64,000 nucleotides of DNA, taken from Planctomycetota bacterium (GTDB lineage: Bacteria; Planctomycetota; Planctomycetia; Planctomycetales; Planctomycetaceae). The stretch lies in NCBI GenBank assembly GCA_018242525.1, contig JAFEBS010000054.1:65390-129389 (forward strand), written 5' to 3'. Made by a program: the position numbers and the translations under genes. Under the pieces are notes generated by a model. The model searched no databases, was not told the origin of the DNA, and was given only the letters and a program-made list of their open reading frames with translations. Every line of letters starts with the position of its first letter. Within the stretch, counting starts at the first letter, position 1. Below are positions 37,698 to 45,723 of this stretch, one piece after another.

Positions 37698-38261
37698 ATG
37701 CCGATCCTGGAACGTGAAACGGACCTGTTTCCCGATCACCTGTTTGATCTCGCTGAATCTCCCATAGAGACCGAGTCCCAGTGGTGGGCCGTCTACACAA
37801 AGTCCCGTCAGGAAAAAGAACTGACACGCGCCCTGCTGGCACTGGAACTGCCATTTTATTGTCCCACCATCCCTCACAAGTACAGATCCCCCGCCGGACG
37901 CATGCGGACATCCTATGTCCCGCTCTTCAGTAATTATCTGTTCATGTACACGGATGGCGAGGGGCGTTATCGTGCGTTTAAGTCGAACCTGATCTGCAAT
38001 ACGATTGACGTGACAGACGGGGCTCGTCTGACACACGATCTACGCCAGATCCAGCGTCTGATTGAACTGAACATTCCGTTGAACATCGAAGCCCAGCTTC
38101 AGCCGGGCAAACGTGTTCGAATCAAGAGCGGTCCCATGACAGGGATTGAAGGGATCATCCTGAAACGCGAAGGACGCAGCCATCTCCAGGTTGCTGTGAA
38201 CTTCCTGCAACAGGGTGCCTCGGTGAAACTGGAAGATTTTGAAGTCGAGCGAATCGACTGA
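37698..38261 (+). CDS. NusG/RfaH-like (UpxY-type) transcription antiterminator
   Basis: A 187-residue protein with a NusG N-terminal domain (QWWAVYTKSRQEKELTRALLALELPFYCP, FSNYLFMY) and a C-terminal KOW-type domain (QPGKRVRIKSGPMTGIEGIILKREG). This is a specialised NusG paralogue like RfaH, UpxY or LoaP, which travel with RNA polymerase and allow readthrough of long polysaccharide operons. It is the first gene of the plus-strand glycan cluster, as those regulators often are. The frame opens at 37536, but ATG 37698 gives the usual family length and has CGGAAC upstream; the extra 54 residues would be Arg-rich and unlike the family. Confidence 0.9.
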   Translation: MPILERETDLFPDHLFDLAESPIETESQWWAVYTKSRQEKELTRALLALELPFYCPTIPHKYRSPAGRMRTSYVPLFSNYLFMYTDGEGRYRAFKSNLICNTIDVTDGARLTHDLRQIQRLIELNIPLNIEAQLQPGKRVRIKSGPMTGIEGIILKREGRSHLQVAVNFLQQGASVKLEDFEVERID

Positions 38262-38288
38262 GGAACGGAATCGCCGACGAAAGTCGCC

Positions 38289-40562
38289 GTGGATTCCAGG
38301 CAAACACCCGAACTGATGACACTCGAAGTGATGGCCAATCCGCCCGGACTTGAGCTTGATCGCCACGCACGGATCCTGATCACGGGTCATCGTGGGCTGG
38401 TGGGATCAGCGATCCTGCGCCACCTGCTCAGCCTGGGTTGCGATCACCTGCTGACCGCGACGCGCGAGGAACTCGATCTGCGATCGTCTGAACAGGTGCA
38501 GACCTGGTTCGACAAGCACCGTCCGGAATTCGTCTTTCATGTCGCGGGTACTGTCGGAGGCATCTGGGCGAATTTCACCCGTCCCGTCGACTTCCTGCAT
38601 GACAACCTGCTGATGCAGGCGACCGTCTTGCGTTCCGCCTGGCAGACAGGCGTCAAAAAACTGCTGTATCTGGGCAGTTCCTGCATCTATCCCCGTGACT
38701 GTCAGCAGCCAATTCAAGAATCGTCACTCCTGACGGGCCCCCTCGAAAAAACCAATGAATGGTACGCACTGGCAAAAATCGCGGGAGTCAAAGCCTGTGA
38801 CGCCTATCGCCAGCAATACGGTTGCCACTTTATTTCGGCCATGCCCACGAATCTGTATGGCCCCAACGACAATTTTCATCCGGATGGCTCGCACGTCATC
38901 CCGGGCCTGATCCGCCGTTTCCACGAAGCCAAATTGTCCGGCCAGCAGACCCTGACAGTCTGGGGAACCGGCACGCCACGACGGGAATTCCTGCACGTCG
39001 ACGACTTGGCAGCCGCCTGCTGGTTCCTGATGCAGCATTACGATGACGCTGGACCAATCAACATCGGTTCCGGCACCGACATCACGATCCGAGAATTGGC
39101 AGAACTGATTCGCGACGTCGTGCATCCGACCGCGGAATTGCAATTCGACACCTCGAAACCGGATGGCACTCCCCGAAAACTCCTGGACGTTTCACGCCTG
39201 CACTCCCTTGGCTGGCAGCACAGGATTCAACTTCGGGACGGGATCCAGGCATCGTACGACTGGTTCCTGAATCATCCCGAAGCGCGGCGTCAAGGCACAT
39301 CGACCATGAAAGAGCAGAGTCATGGGCGTGCGAAAGATCACCAACAGATTTCTCAACAACCGCAATCGGCAGCGACTGCGGCAGCTTCACGGTCAGGTTC
39401 CCGAGTCAGTTCTGTAGAGACGCGACAATCGATGAATTCATTACCTCCCAAGAATGGTAAGAAAGCCCTGATCACGGGCATCACGGGTCAGGATGGATCC
39501 TACCTGGCAGAACTGCTGCTGGACAAAGGCTACGAAGTCTGGGGAATGATTCGGCGATCTTCGTCGTTCAATACTGGACGAATCGACCATATTTACCAGG
39601 ATCCCCACGATCCCGATCTCCGCCTGCACCTGTGCTATGGCGACTTGAATGATGCCTCGTCCATCAACCGCATTCTCAAGACAGTTCAACCACACGAAAT
39701 CTACAATCTCGGCGCCCAGTCCCACGTCAAAGTATCGTTTGAAGTTCCGGAATACACCGGTGAGGTAACTGGGTTGGGAGCGGTTCGGCTGCTGGAAGCG
39801 ATGCGCGATGTGGGCAGTGAAGCCAGGTTTTATCAGGCATCCTCGTCGGAACTGTACGGCAAAGTCCTGGAAACCCCGCAGACGGAGACCACGCCGTTCT
39901 ATCCCCGCAGTCCCTACGCCGCAGCCAAAGCCTACGCGTTTTACCTGACACGCAATTATCGCGAGTCTTACAACATGTTCGCCGTGAACGGCATTCTCTT
40001 CAACCACGAATCGCCTCGCCGCGGAGAGACATTCGTCACGCGAAAAATCACCCGGGCTGTCGCCGCCATCGCGACCGGTCAGCAGGAGACGTTGTACCTG
40101 GGGAACCTCGACGCGAAGCGGGACTGGGGTTACGCGGGAGACTATGTTGAAGCCATGTGGCTGATGCTGCAGGCGGAAATTCCCGATGACTACGTGATTG
40201 CGACCGGCGAAACGCACTCCGTTCGCGAGTTTTGCGAACTGGCTTTCGCCGAAGTTGATCTGCCAATCCGCTGGGAAGGGACCGGAGTGGACGAAGTCGC
40301 CATCGGTCTCGACAACCAGGTCTTGATCCGTATCGACCCGCGCTACTTCCGACCGACGGAAGTCGACTTGCTGCTCGGCGATGCCAGCAAAGCCCGTCGA
40401 GAACTCGGGTGGCAGCCCAAAGTCGGATTTCAGGATCTCGTCAACCGGATGGTGACCCACGACTTGTTTGAAGCCCGAGAACGATCGTCGACCAACGGAA
40501 CCCCACGACACAAGTTCAACCCCGCCATCAACGGCAATTCACCGGTCCCAATTCCGGTCTGA
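38289..40562 (+). CDS. fcl-gmd: Fusion: GDP-L-fucose synthase + GDP-mannose 4,6-dehydratase
   Basis: One 757-residue frame holds both enzymes that convert GDP-mannose to GDP-L-fucose. Residues about 28-325 are Fcl (RILITGHRGLVGSAI, HVAGTVGGIWAN, GSSCIYP, catalytic YALAK, RREFLHVDDLA). Residues about 391-735 are Gmd (KALITGITGQDGSYLAELL, SSSELYGK, catalytic YAAAK, NHESPRRGETFVTRKI, WEGTGVDE). Between them lies a Gln/Ser/Ala-rich linker (about 330-388). Catalytic residues of both halves are intact and no stop interrupts. An in-frame ATG at 39432 could start a separate Gmd, but it has no Shine-Dalgarno. The normal operon order gmd-fcl is reversed. The start is GTG 38289, or ATG 38316. Confidence 0.93.
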   Translation: MDSRQTPELMTLEVMANPPGLELDRHARILITGHRGLVGSAILRHLLSLGCDHLLTATREELDLRSSEQVQTWFDKHRPEFVFHVAGTVGGIWANFTRPVDFLHDNLLMQATVLRSAWQTGVKKLLYLGSSCIYPRDCQQPIQESSLLTGPLEKTNEWYALAKIAGVKACDAYRQQYGCHFISAMPTNLYGPNDNFHPDGSHVIPGLIRRFHEAKLSGQQTLTVWGTGTPRREFLHVDDLAAACWFLMQHYDDAGPINIGSGTDITIRELAELIRDVVHPTAELQFDTSKPDGTPRKLLDVSRLHSLGWQHRIQLRDGIQASYDWFLNHPEARRQGTSTMKEQSHGRAKDHQQISQQPQSAATAAASRSGSRVSSVETRQSMNSLPPKNGKKALITGITGQDGSYLAELLLDKGYEVWGMIRRSSSFNTGRIDHIYQDPHDPDLRLHLCYGDLNDASSINRILKTVQPHEIYNLGAQSHVKVSFEVPEYTGEVTGLGAVRLLEAMRDVGSEARFYQASSSELYGKVLETPQTETTPFYPRSPYAAAKAYAFYLTRNYRESYNMFAVNGILFNHESPRRGETFVTRKITRAVAAIATGQQETLYLGNLDAKRDWGYAGDYVEAMWLMLQAEIPDDYVIATGETHSVREFCELAFAEVDLPIRWEGTGVDEVAIGLDNQVLIRIDPRYFRPTEVDLLLGDASKARRELGWQPKVGFQDLVNRMVTHDLFEARERSSTNGTPRHKFNPAINGNSPVPIPV

Positions 40563-40575
40563 ACCTCGTGCTCGC

Positions 40576-42030
40576 ATGCCCCGCAATCGCCGCCGAACAC
40601 TCAGCCTGCTGACCCGGCCACTGGACTTTCCGGAACCTGGCCCCGCCCCGGTGCAACGCCCGCATCTTCTTTTTGTGAATCGTTCATATTGGCCCGACAC
40701 GGAAGCGACGGGCCAACTGTTGACGGAACTGACAACCGACCTGGCAGAATGGTTCGACGTCACTGTCGTGGCTGGACATCCCAACCACATCGACGAAGCC
40801 GCCGCCCCCACTGACATTCATTCCCGTGAATACCGCGGAGTCACCGTTCATCGTGTCTGGCACTCCCGATTTTCCAAGCATTCCAGCCTGGGTCGACTCG
40901 CCAACCTGACGACATTTACACTGTCGGCGTGGCGTGCCGCCCGCCAATTGCGGCGACGGCCAGACGTCATCATCGTTCAGACAGATCCATTTTTTTTGCC
41001 TTGTATCGGTCGGAAACTGCAGCGTCATCACGGAGGCTGCCCACTGGTCTGTTATCTGCAAGATCTGTATCCCGACATCGCCGTGGCAGTCGGCAAGATC
41101 CGCGAAGGTCGATTGACCCGATTCGTCCGTCAGGTCTTGTTCAAGATTTATCAAAGCTCTCAAAAAGTCATCGTGCTCAGCACAGACATGAAACGACGCT
41201 GCGAAGAATACGGTGTTCCGTCAGACAAATTGGATGTCGTCGCCAATTGGGCGGATACGAACCAGGTTCGCCCGGTCAAGACCGACAATGTCTTCCGGAA
41301 GCAACACAACCTTGAGAATCGTTTCGTAGTGATGTACTCGGGAAACATGGGCCTGGCCCATGATCTGGAAACGCTCCTGGATGCCGCAGTATTGCTCCGG
41401 GACCGATCCGATCTGGAATGGGTCTTCGTCGGCGACGGAGTCCGCCGAAAATTTGCTGCTGAGCGTGCCGAACAGTTGGGACTTGAGCATGTCCGGTTTC
41501 TGCCCTATCAACCCAAGTCTGTCCTGGCTCACAGCCTGAGTGCCGCCGACGTCCATTTGGTCTCCGTCCGCCCCGGAGCGTCCGCCTGCGTGATGCCCAG
41601 CAAGTTGTATGGAATCCTGGCCTCCGGGACCCCGACGGTGGCCGTGGTGGAACCGGAAACCGAACTTTCTGACCTGATCAACGACCACGAAGTGGGATTT
41701 ACCTGCGTCCCCGGCGACGCCGAAGCCCTGGCCGAACGAATTCGCGAATTGGCGGACAATCCAGACCTGAAACACCGCCTGGGCCTCAATGCCCGAAACC
41801 TGGCGGAAGCCGAATACAGTCGCACAGGGCAAACCTCCCGAATCGCCCAACTCCTGTGCGAACTCCTGGGAAATGAGATTCCCGAGTCCCTGGCGAAACG
41901 CTTGCATCCGTCTCGCGTTCACCAAACTCCTGGTAGCCGAACTCGTGGTAGCCGAACTCGTGAGAGTTCGGAAATCCCTGAAGTCTCACAACTCCAGCGA
42001 CCTCAAACCCTGAGTCCGCCGAAACACTAA
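40576..42030 (+). CDS. Glycosyltransferase family 4, WcaI-like
   Basis: About 484 residues; a GT-B enzyme with N-terminal HLLFVNRSYWPDTEATGQLLTEL typical of WcaI-like transferases, then YLQDLYPDIAVAVG, SGNMGLAHDLETLLDAA and the donor-binding block LVSVRPGASACVMPSKLYGILASGTPTVA. It probably adds a sugar such as fucose to a lipid-linked glycan at the inner membrane. ATG 40576 is favoured because the longer frame (40468) overlaps the fusion gene. The last 30 or so residues, Arg/Ser/Thr-rich, come from a palindromic repeat inserted at the 3' end. Confidence 0.92.
   Translation: MPRNRRRTLSLLTRPLDFPEPGPAPVQRPHLLFVNRSYWPDTEATGQLLTELTTDLAEWFDVTVVAGHPNHIDEAAAPTDIHSREYRGVTVHRVWHSRFSKHSSLGRLANLTTFTLSAWRAARQLRRRPDVIIVQTDPFFLPCIGRKLQRHHGGCPLVCYLQDLYPDIAVAVGKIREGRLTRFVRQVLFKIYQSSQKVIVLSTDMKRRCEEYGVPSDKLDVVANWADTNQVRPVKTDNVFRKQHNLENRFVVMYSGNMGLAHDLETLLDAAVLLRDRSDLEWVFVGDGVRRKFAAERAEQLGLEHVRFLPYQPKSVLAHSLSAADVHLVSVRPGASACVMPSKLYGILASGTPTVAVVEPETELSDLINDHEVGFTCVPGDAEALAERIRELADNPDLKHRLGLNARNLAEAEYSRTGQTSRIAQLLCELLGNEIPESLAKRLHPSRVHQTPGSRTRGSRTRESSEIPEVSQLQRPQTLSPPKH
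41911..42002 (+). repeat. Palindromic repeat, copy A, inside 3' end of glycosyltransferase gene
   Basis: A unit of about 92 bases that recurs at 42071-42160. The core (41948-42002) starts GTAGCCGAACTCGTGAG and holds the hairpin CCGAACTC-GTGA-GAGTTCGG followed by an inverted relative of the same sequence, so the whole core folds as a long imperfect stem around AAATC. Preceding it is a partial extra copy (41933-41947). REP/MITE-like. Confidence 0.75.
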
Positions 42031-42070
42031 CCCGAAGCGTGAGCGAGGGACCAGTCGCTGCGTCCCCAAT

Positions 42071-42160
42071 CTCGCGTTCACCAAAACTCCTCGTAGCCAA
42101 ACTCCTTGTAGCCGAACTCGTGAGAGTTCGGAAATCCCGAAGTCTCACGACTCCAGCTAC
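42071..42160 (+). repeat. Palindromic repeat, copy B, before the next glycosyltransferase
   Basis: Second copy of the unit, in direct orientation and nearly identical including the CTCGCGTTCACC flank. The core at 42108-42160 begins GTAGCC and ends GCTAC, so its ends are inverted, and it contains CCGAACTC-GTGA-GAGTTCGG. The two copies are 160 bases apart start to start. Confidence 0.75.
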
Positions 42161-42197
42161 GCTAGACACACACGTTTTCATAAATCGGGCCACTGAG

Positions 42198-43448
42198 TTG
42201 AAGGTTCTCGTCAACGCCCTGTCCGCCACCGCACCCAGCGGTCAACATGTCTTGTTCGGACACGTCCGACAACTGGCGCGCTGGACCGTGGGCGAGCATG
42301 AGTTCCATATCCTGGCCTGTCCGAGAACCACCCCCGCGGATGCGAACTTTGGCCCCAACGTCCATTGGCACCTCGCACCGCAATCTGCTCGAAACTGGCT
42401 CGGCCGCACTCTCTGGGAAACAAAAACTCTGCCCGGCTGGATGACGTCGCAAAAAATCGACCTGTACTTCACTCCCACCGGCACCATCCTGCCACGATCC
42501 CCGGTCCCGCAGATCTCGCTCGCACAGAACCCCTGGTGCATGACAACGGCCGTGACCAAATCGTTCCGCGAACGCTGCAAGGCACTGGCCCAACGGTCCG
42601 CCTATCGGAAAGCTCAGCGATCCGCCGACCTGATGATTTACAATTCCGCACACATGCAGCGATTGTATCGCCAGAACGCCGCCGGCCGGACCGAACGGCG
42701 TGGCCTGATTGTCCATCAGGGCATTCACGACAAAACCCACGACCTGGCCGCTCGAACCCGCGATCCCCAGAACAAAGACCGATTGACGATCTTGAGCGTC
42801 TCGGTCATGGCCCGCTGGAAGAACTGCGAAACGTTGTTGCGAGCCGTCCGCCGATTGCACGACCACGGCATCCCGGCCAAGCTCAGACTGGTCGGACACT
42901 GGCCTGACCCGCGTTATCGCCAGCAGATCGAATCCGAAATCAGTTGGCTGCAACTGGATTCCCACGTCACGTTGGAAGGACACCTGTCCCTCACCGACCT
43001 GCACGCTGCCTACCGCACCGCCCGAGTCTACTGCCTGCTGAGCCGCTGCGAATCCTTCGGAATCCCGGCCATTGAAGCGCAGGCCTTCGGAACCCCGGTC
43101 GTCGGCTCCAAGACCTGTGCCATGCCCGAAATCGGCGGCAACGGCGGAATCTACGTCGACCCGAATGACGTCGAAAAGACCGCGACCACTTTGAAACAGC
43201 TCCTGACCGAGGACGCGCACTGGTTCGACCTGAGCCTGGCGGCCATCGAAAACTCCCGTCGCTTTCGCTGGCAAACCTGTTCTCAACCACTCCAGACCAT
43301 CTTCCGATTGGAATCGATCCCGGAACACGTTTCCGAAATCGATTCGCAAACCGACGCGGACAGCGCCCGCAGGCCTCAGTCCGTTGCCAACGCTGCCAGC
43401 GTCGGCCGAGTTCCCTCGCCGCGACGGGTTCAGGAGGCCACGCCGTGA
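42198..43448 (+). CDS. Glycosyltransferase family 4
   Basis: About 416 residues with a GT-B fold: FVMARWK-type middle (LTILSVSVMARWKNCETLLRAV) and the nucleotide-sugar block LLSRCESFGIPAIEAQAFGTPVVGSKTCAMPEIGGNGG. The frame is open from 42039, but residues 1-53 would be translated from the palindromic repeat, while TTG 42198 gives MKVLVNALSA, a standard GT4 beginning. Hence TTG is preferred. The stop overlaps the next start (GTGA). Substrates unknown. Confidence 0.88.
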   Translation: MKVLVNALSATAPSGQHVLFGHVRQLARWTVGEHEFHILACPRTTPADANFGPNVHWHLAPQSARNWLGRTLWETKTLPGWMTSQKIDLYFTPTGTILPRSPVPQISLAQNPWCMTTAVTKSFRERCKALAQRSAYRKAQRSADLMIYNSAHMQRLYRQNAAGRTERRGLIVHQGIHDKTHDLAARTRDPQNKDRLTILSVSVMARWKNCETLLRAVRRLHDHGIPAKLRLVGHWPDPRYRQQIESEISWLQLDSHVTLEGHLSLTDLHAAYRTARVYCLLSRCESFGIPAIEAQAFGTPVVGSKTCAMPEIGGNGGIYVDPNDVEKTATTLKQLLTEDAHWFDLSLAAIENSRRFRWQTCSQPLQTIFRLESIPEHVSEIDSQTDADSARRPQSVANAASVGRVPSPRRVQEATP

Positions 43449-44656
43449 GCCTCGTGATCGAGTCACCCGCCCCAGCGTCGCTACCCGACAAGCAGTCAAA
43501 AGGGAACTGGCGATCCAGCCTGGGCCGTCTGCTGGGTCGAACGACTTCCTCGGGCCGGTTCATCCCGGCCATCGACGGCCTGCGCAGCCTGGCGATCATG
43601 GCCGTCATCATGCATCACCTGGGCGGCTACGTTGCTCAAAAGACTCCAGGATTGAATTTCGAGGACGCCCGGCAGACCGCGGTCTACCGGTTGATCAATG
43701 TCGGCAATTGTGGAGTGCAACTGTTCTTCGTGATCAGCGGTTTCATCCTGGCCCTGCCGTTTGCAGAACAACGATTGCGAGACGGCAAACCGGTCCGCCT
43801 GAAAACCTACCTGTGGCGACGGATCACACGACTGCATCCCCCCTACCTGTTGAATCTGGCCGTCATGACGGTCCTGTTGATCCTGATCAAGCACGAATCC
43901 TGGGCGGACCTGAGCCCGCACCTGCTGGCGAGTTCCTTTTACCTGCACAACTTCGTCTATCATTCCATGAGTTCAGTGAACTTCGTGGCCTGGTCCCTGG
44001 AAATTGAAGTCCAGTTCTACCTGCTGGCCCCGCTCCTGACACTGGTGTACGTTATCCCTCAGACAATCGTCCGTCGCTCCCTGATCGCCGCGGCCGCAGC
44101 CTCGATCATGCTGCTGAAATGGTACGGCCTGATGGATGGCAGCTATCCGCTGTCAGGCAGTCTGTTGTACTACCTGGATTATTTTCTATGCGGACTGCTG
44201 CTGGCTGATTGTCAGACCCTGTCTCGCACTCCGTCACTTTCCAGCGGGGCCGTCGGCCTCGCCTGGGACCTGTCCGGCCTGACCGCCGCCACCGGTTGCC
44301 TGGCCCTGGTCCTGAACCACGGCACCTGGCACCTGCTTCCGCTGGCACTGCTGCCAGCCTGTCTATCAGTCCTGCGTGGCCCCCGCCTGAACCGCCTCTT
44401 CAGCCTGCCGTTGCTCGTAGGTATCGGCGGCATGTGCTACACGACCTACCTGTACCATTTCGCCGTGATCTCCCTGGTGGGCCGTTTTGTCGCCCCATGG
44501 ACAACGGGTGGATCCTACCCAATGGCCCTGGCCCTGCAATCCGCCTGCACGATCCCCGCGATCCTGTGCTTTTCAGCGGTGTTGTTTGTCCTTGTCGAAA
44601 AGCCCTGTATGACCTGGGGCCGATCATTGCGACCGGCGTCGGTCAGGAATTCCTGA
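43445..44656 (+). CDS. Acyltransferase 3 (OafA/YrhL-like) membrane protein
   Basis: A 403-residue integral membrane O-acyltransferase. It has the N-terminal family motif RFIPAIDGLRSLAIMAVIMHHLGG, with the conserved His pair region, a FFVISGFIL segment and about ten membrane helices. These enzymes transfer acetyl or other acyl groups to sugars of polysaccharides in the membrane. The start is GTG 43445, with AGGAGG 7 bases upstream and GTGA overlap with the previous stop. Its cluster position implies acylation of the exported glycan. Confidence 0.94.
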   Translation: MSLVIESPAPASLPDKQSKGNWRSSLGRLLGRTTSSGRFIPAIDGLRSLAIMAVIMHHLGGYVAQKTPGLNFEDARQTAVYRLINVGNCGVQLFFVISGFILALPFAEQRLRDGKPVRLKTYLWRRITRLHPPYLLNLAVMTVLLILIKHESWADLSPHLLASSFYLHNFVYHSMSSVNFVAWSLEIEVQFYLLAPLLTLVYVIPQTIVRRSLIAAAAASIMLLKWYGLMDGSYPLSGSLLYYLDYFLCGLLLADCQTLSRTPSLSSGAVGLAWDLSGLTAATGCLALVLNHGTWHLLPLALLPACLSVLRGPRLNRLFSLPLLVGIGGMCYTTYLYHFAVISLVGRFVAPWTTGGSYPMALALQSACTIPAILCFSAVLFVLVEKPCMTWGRSLRPASVRNS

Positions 44657-44659
44657 AAT

Positions 44660-45568
44660 ATGAGTCTTGAACTGGAGTCGGAGATCGCCGCCGACCGGCC
44701 GCAGGCCACAACCGTCAACGATCCACATTCGGCCACGAGTGAACCGGATCGCCCGGTCACATTGATCACGCCCCCCAAAGGGCTGATGTTTCCAGACCTG
44801 CGAGCGGTATGGCGTTATCGCGATTTGCTGACATTGCTGATCTGGCGGGACATCTCGTCCAAATACCGGCAGAGCGTGATCGGTTACGGTTGGGTTTTTA
44901 TCAAGCCCTTGGTCAGCGTCGCGATCTTTGCGTTTGTGTTCGGCCGGTTGGCTGGAATGTCCTCCGACGGAGCCCCGTATCCGCTGTTCGCATTGGCGGC
45001 TCTATTGCCGTGGAACTATTTCACCAGTTCGCTGTCGGGCGTTTCTGGCAGTATCGTCGGCGGCGGCGGGTTGCTGAGCAAGGTGTATTTCCCACGCCTG
45101 ATTCTGCCACTGGCGAGTCTTGGTGCGGGCCTGGCCGATTTGGGCCTGCAACTGTTTCTGCTGGTCGGCATGATGGTCTGGTTCGGATTTGTTCCTGGCT
45201 GGTCATTTTTACTGTTGCCAGCATTTCTTCTACTGACAGTGGCCACATCGTTGTCGTTCGGCTTGTGGCTGACTGTGCTAAACGTGCGTTACCGAGATGT
45301 CGGCCACGCCATGCCGTTTCTGCTGCAGTCCTGGATGTGGATTTCGCCCGTCGTCTACTCGTCCGAATTGATTCCCGTGCGTTGGCGCTGGGCCTATGGC
45401 CTGAACCCCATGGCAGGTGTCATTGATGGTTTTCGCTGGTGCGTCTTGGGGACCCGGTCCCCGGATTGGATGCTGCTGACGGTCTCGACATCAATGGTGG
45501 CCGTGATCCTCATCAGTGGCCTGGTCTACTTCCGTCACCAAGAGTCCGCCTTCGCCGACATTATTTGA
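44660..45568 (+). CDS. wzm: ABC transporter permease for polysaccharide export
   Basis: A 302-residue ABC-2-type permease (Wzm/TagG). It has a cytoplasmic N-terminus followed by the family motif LLTLLIWRDISSKYRQSVIGYGWVFIKPL and six membrane helices, with SWMWISPVVYSSELIPVRWRWAYGLNPM near the C-terminus. With the ATPase encoded at 45724 it moves an undecaprenyl-linked polysaccharide across the inner membrane. AGGAAT lies 9 bases before ATG 44660. Normal length. Confidence 0.96.
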   Translation: MSLELESEIAADRPQATTVNDPHSATSEPDRPVTLITPPKGLMFPDLRAVWRYRDLLTLLIWRDISSKYRQSVIGYGWVFIKPLVSVAIFAFVFGRLAGMSSDGAPYPLFALAALLPWNYFTSSLSGVSGSIVGGGGLLSKVYFPRLILPLASLGAGLADLGLQLFLLVGMMVWFGFVPGWSFLLLPAFLLLTVATSLSFGLWLTVLNVRYRDVGHAMPFLLQSWMWISPVVYSSELIPVRWRWAYGLNPMAGVIDGFRWCVLGTRSPDWMLLTVSTSMVAVILISGLVYFRHQESAFADII

Positions 45569-45640
45569 GAAACGAGCTGAGCGCAACGCAGTCGCAAAAC
45601 CCCTCGCCTTCCGCAACACCCTGATCTGATTACTTCAGCT

Positions 45641-45722
45641 TAGAGCACGAAGCAGCGAGCGGAGAGAAGGACTTTCTTCTCCAAGCTCCAAGTTCTTGCT
45701 CTCTGCTCCAGGCTCTCCGTTC
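45641..45722. repeat. Imperfect palindrome rich in GAGAGC/GCTCTC words between wzm and wzt
   Basis: The stretch TAGAGCACGAAGCAGCGAGC followed by GGAGAGAAG is mirrored by CTTCTCCAAGC and later GCTCTCTGCTCC-type words, giving an imperfect stem around GACTTT. It lies in the 155-base gap between transporter genes and resembles short palindromic elements. Its function is unknown; it may also be a transcript hairpin. Confidence 0.4.
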
Positions 45723-45723
45723 T

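Noticed and set aside
39441..40511. Antisense frame of 356 codons
   Set aside because: It overlaps the Gmd domain of the fusion gene, whose catalytic motifs are unambiguous.
42162..43499. Antisense frame of 445 codons on the minus strand
   Set aside because: It lies entirely against the well-supported glycosyltransferase at 42198-43448, which carries family motifs. High GC third positions make long antisense frames frequent here.
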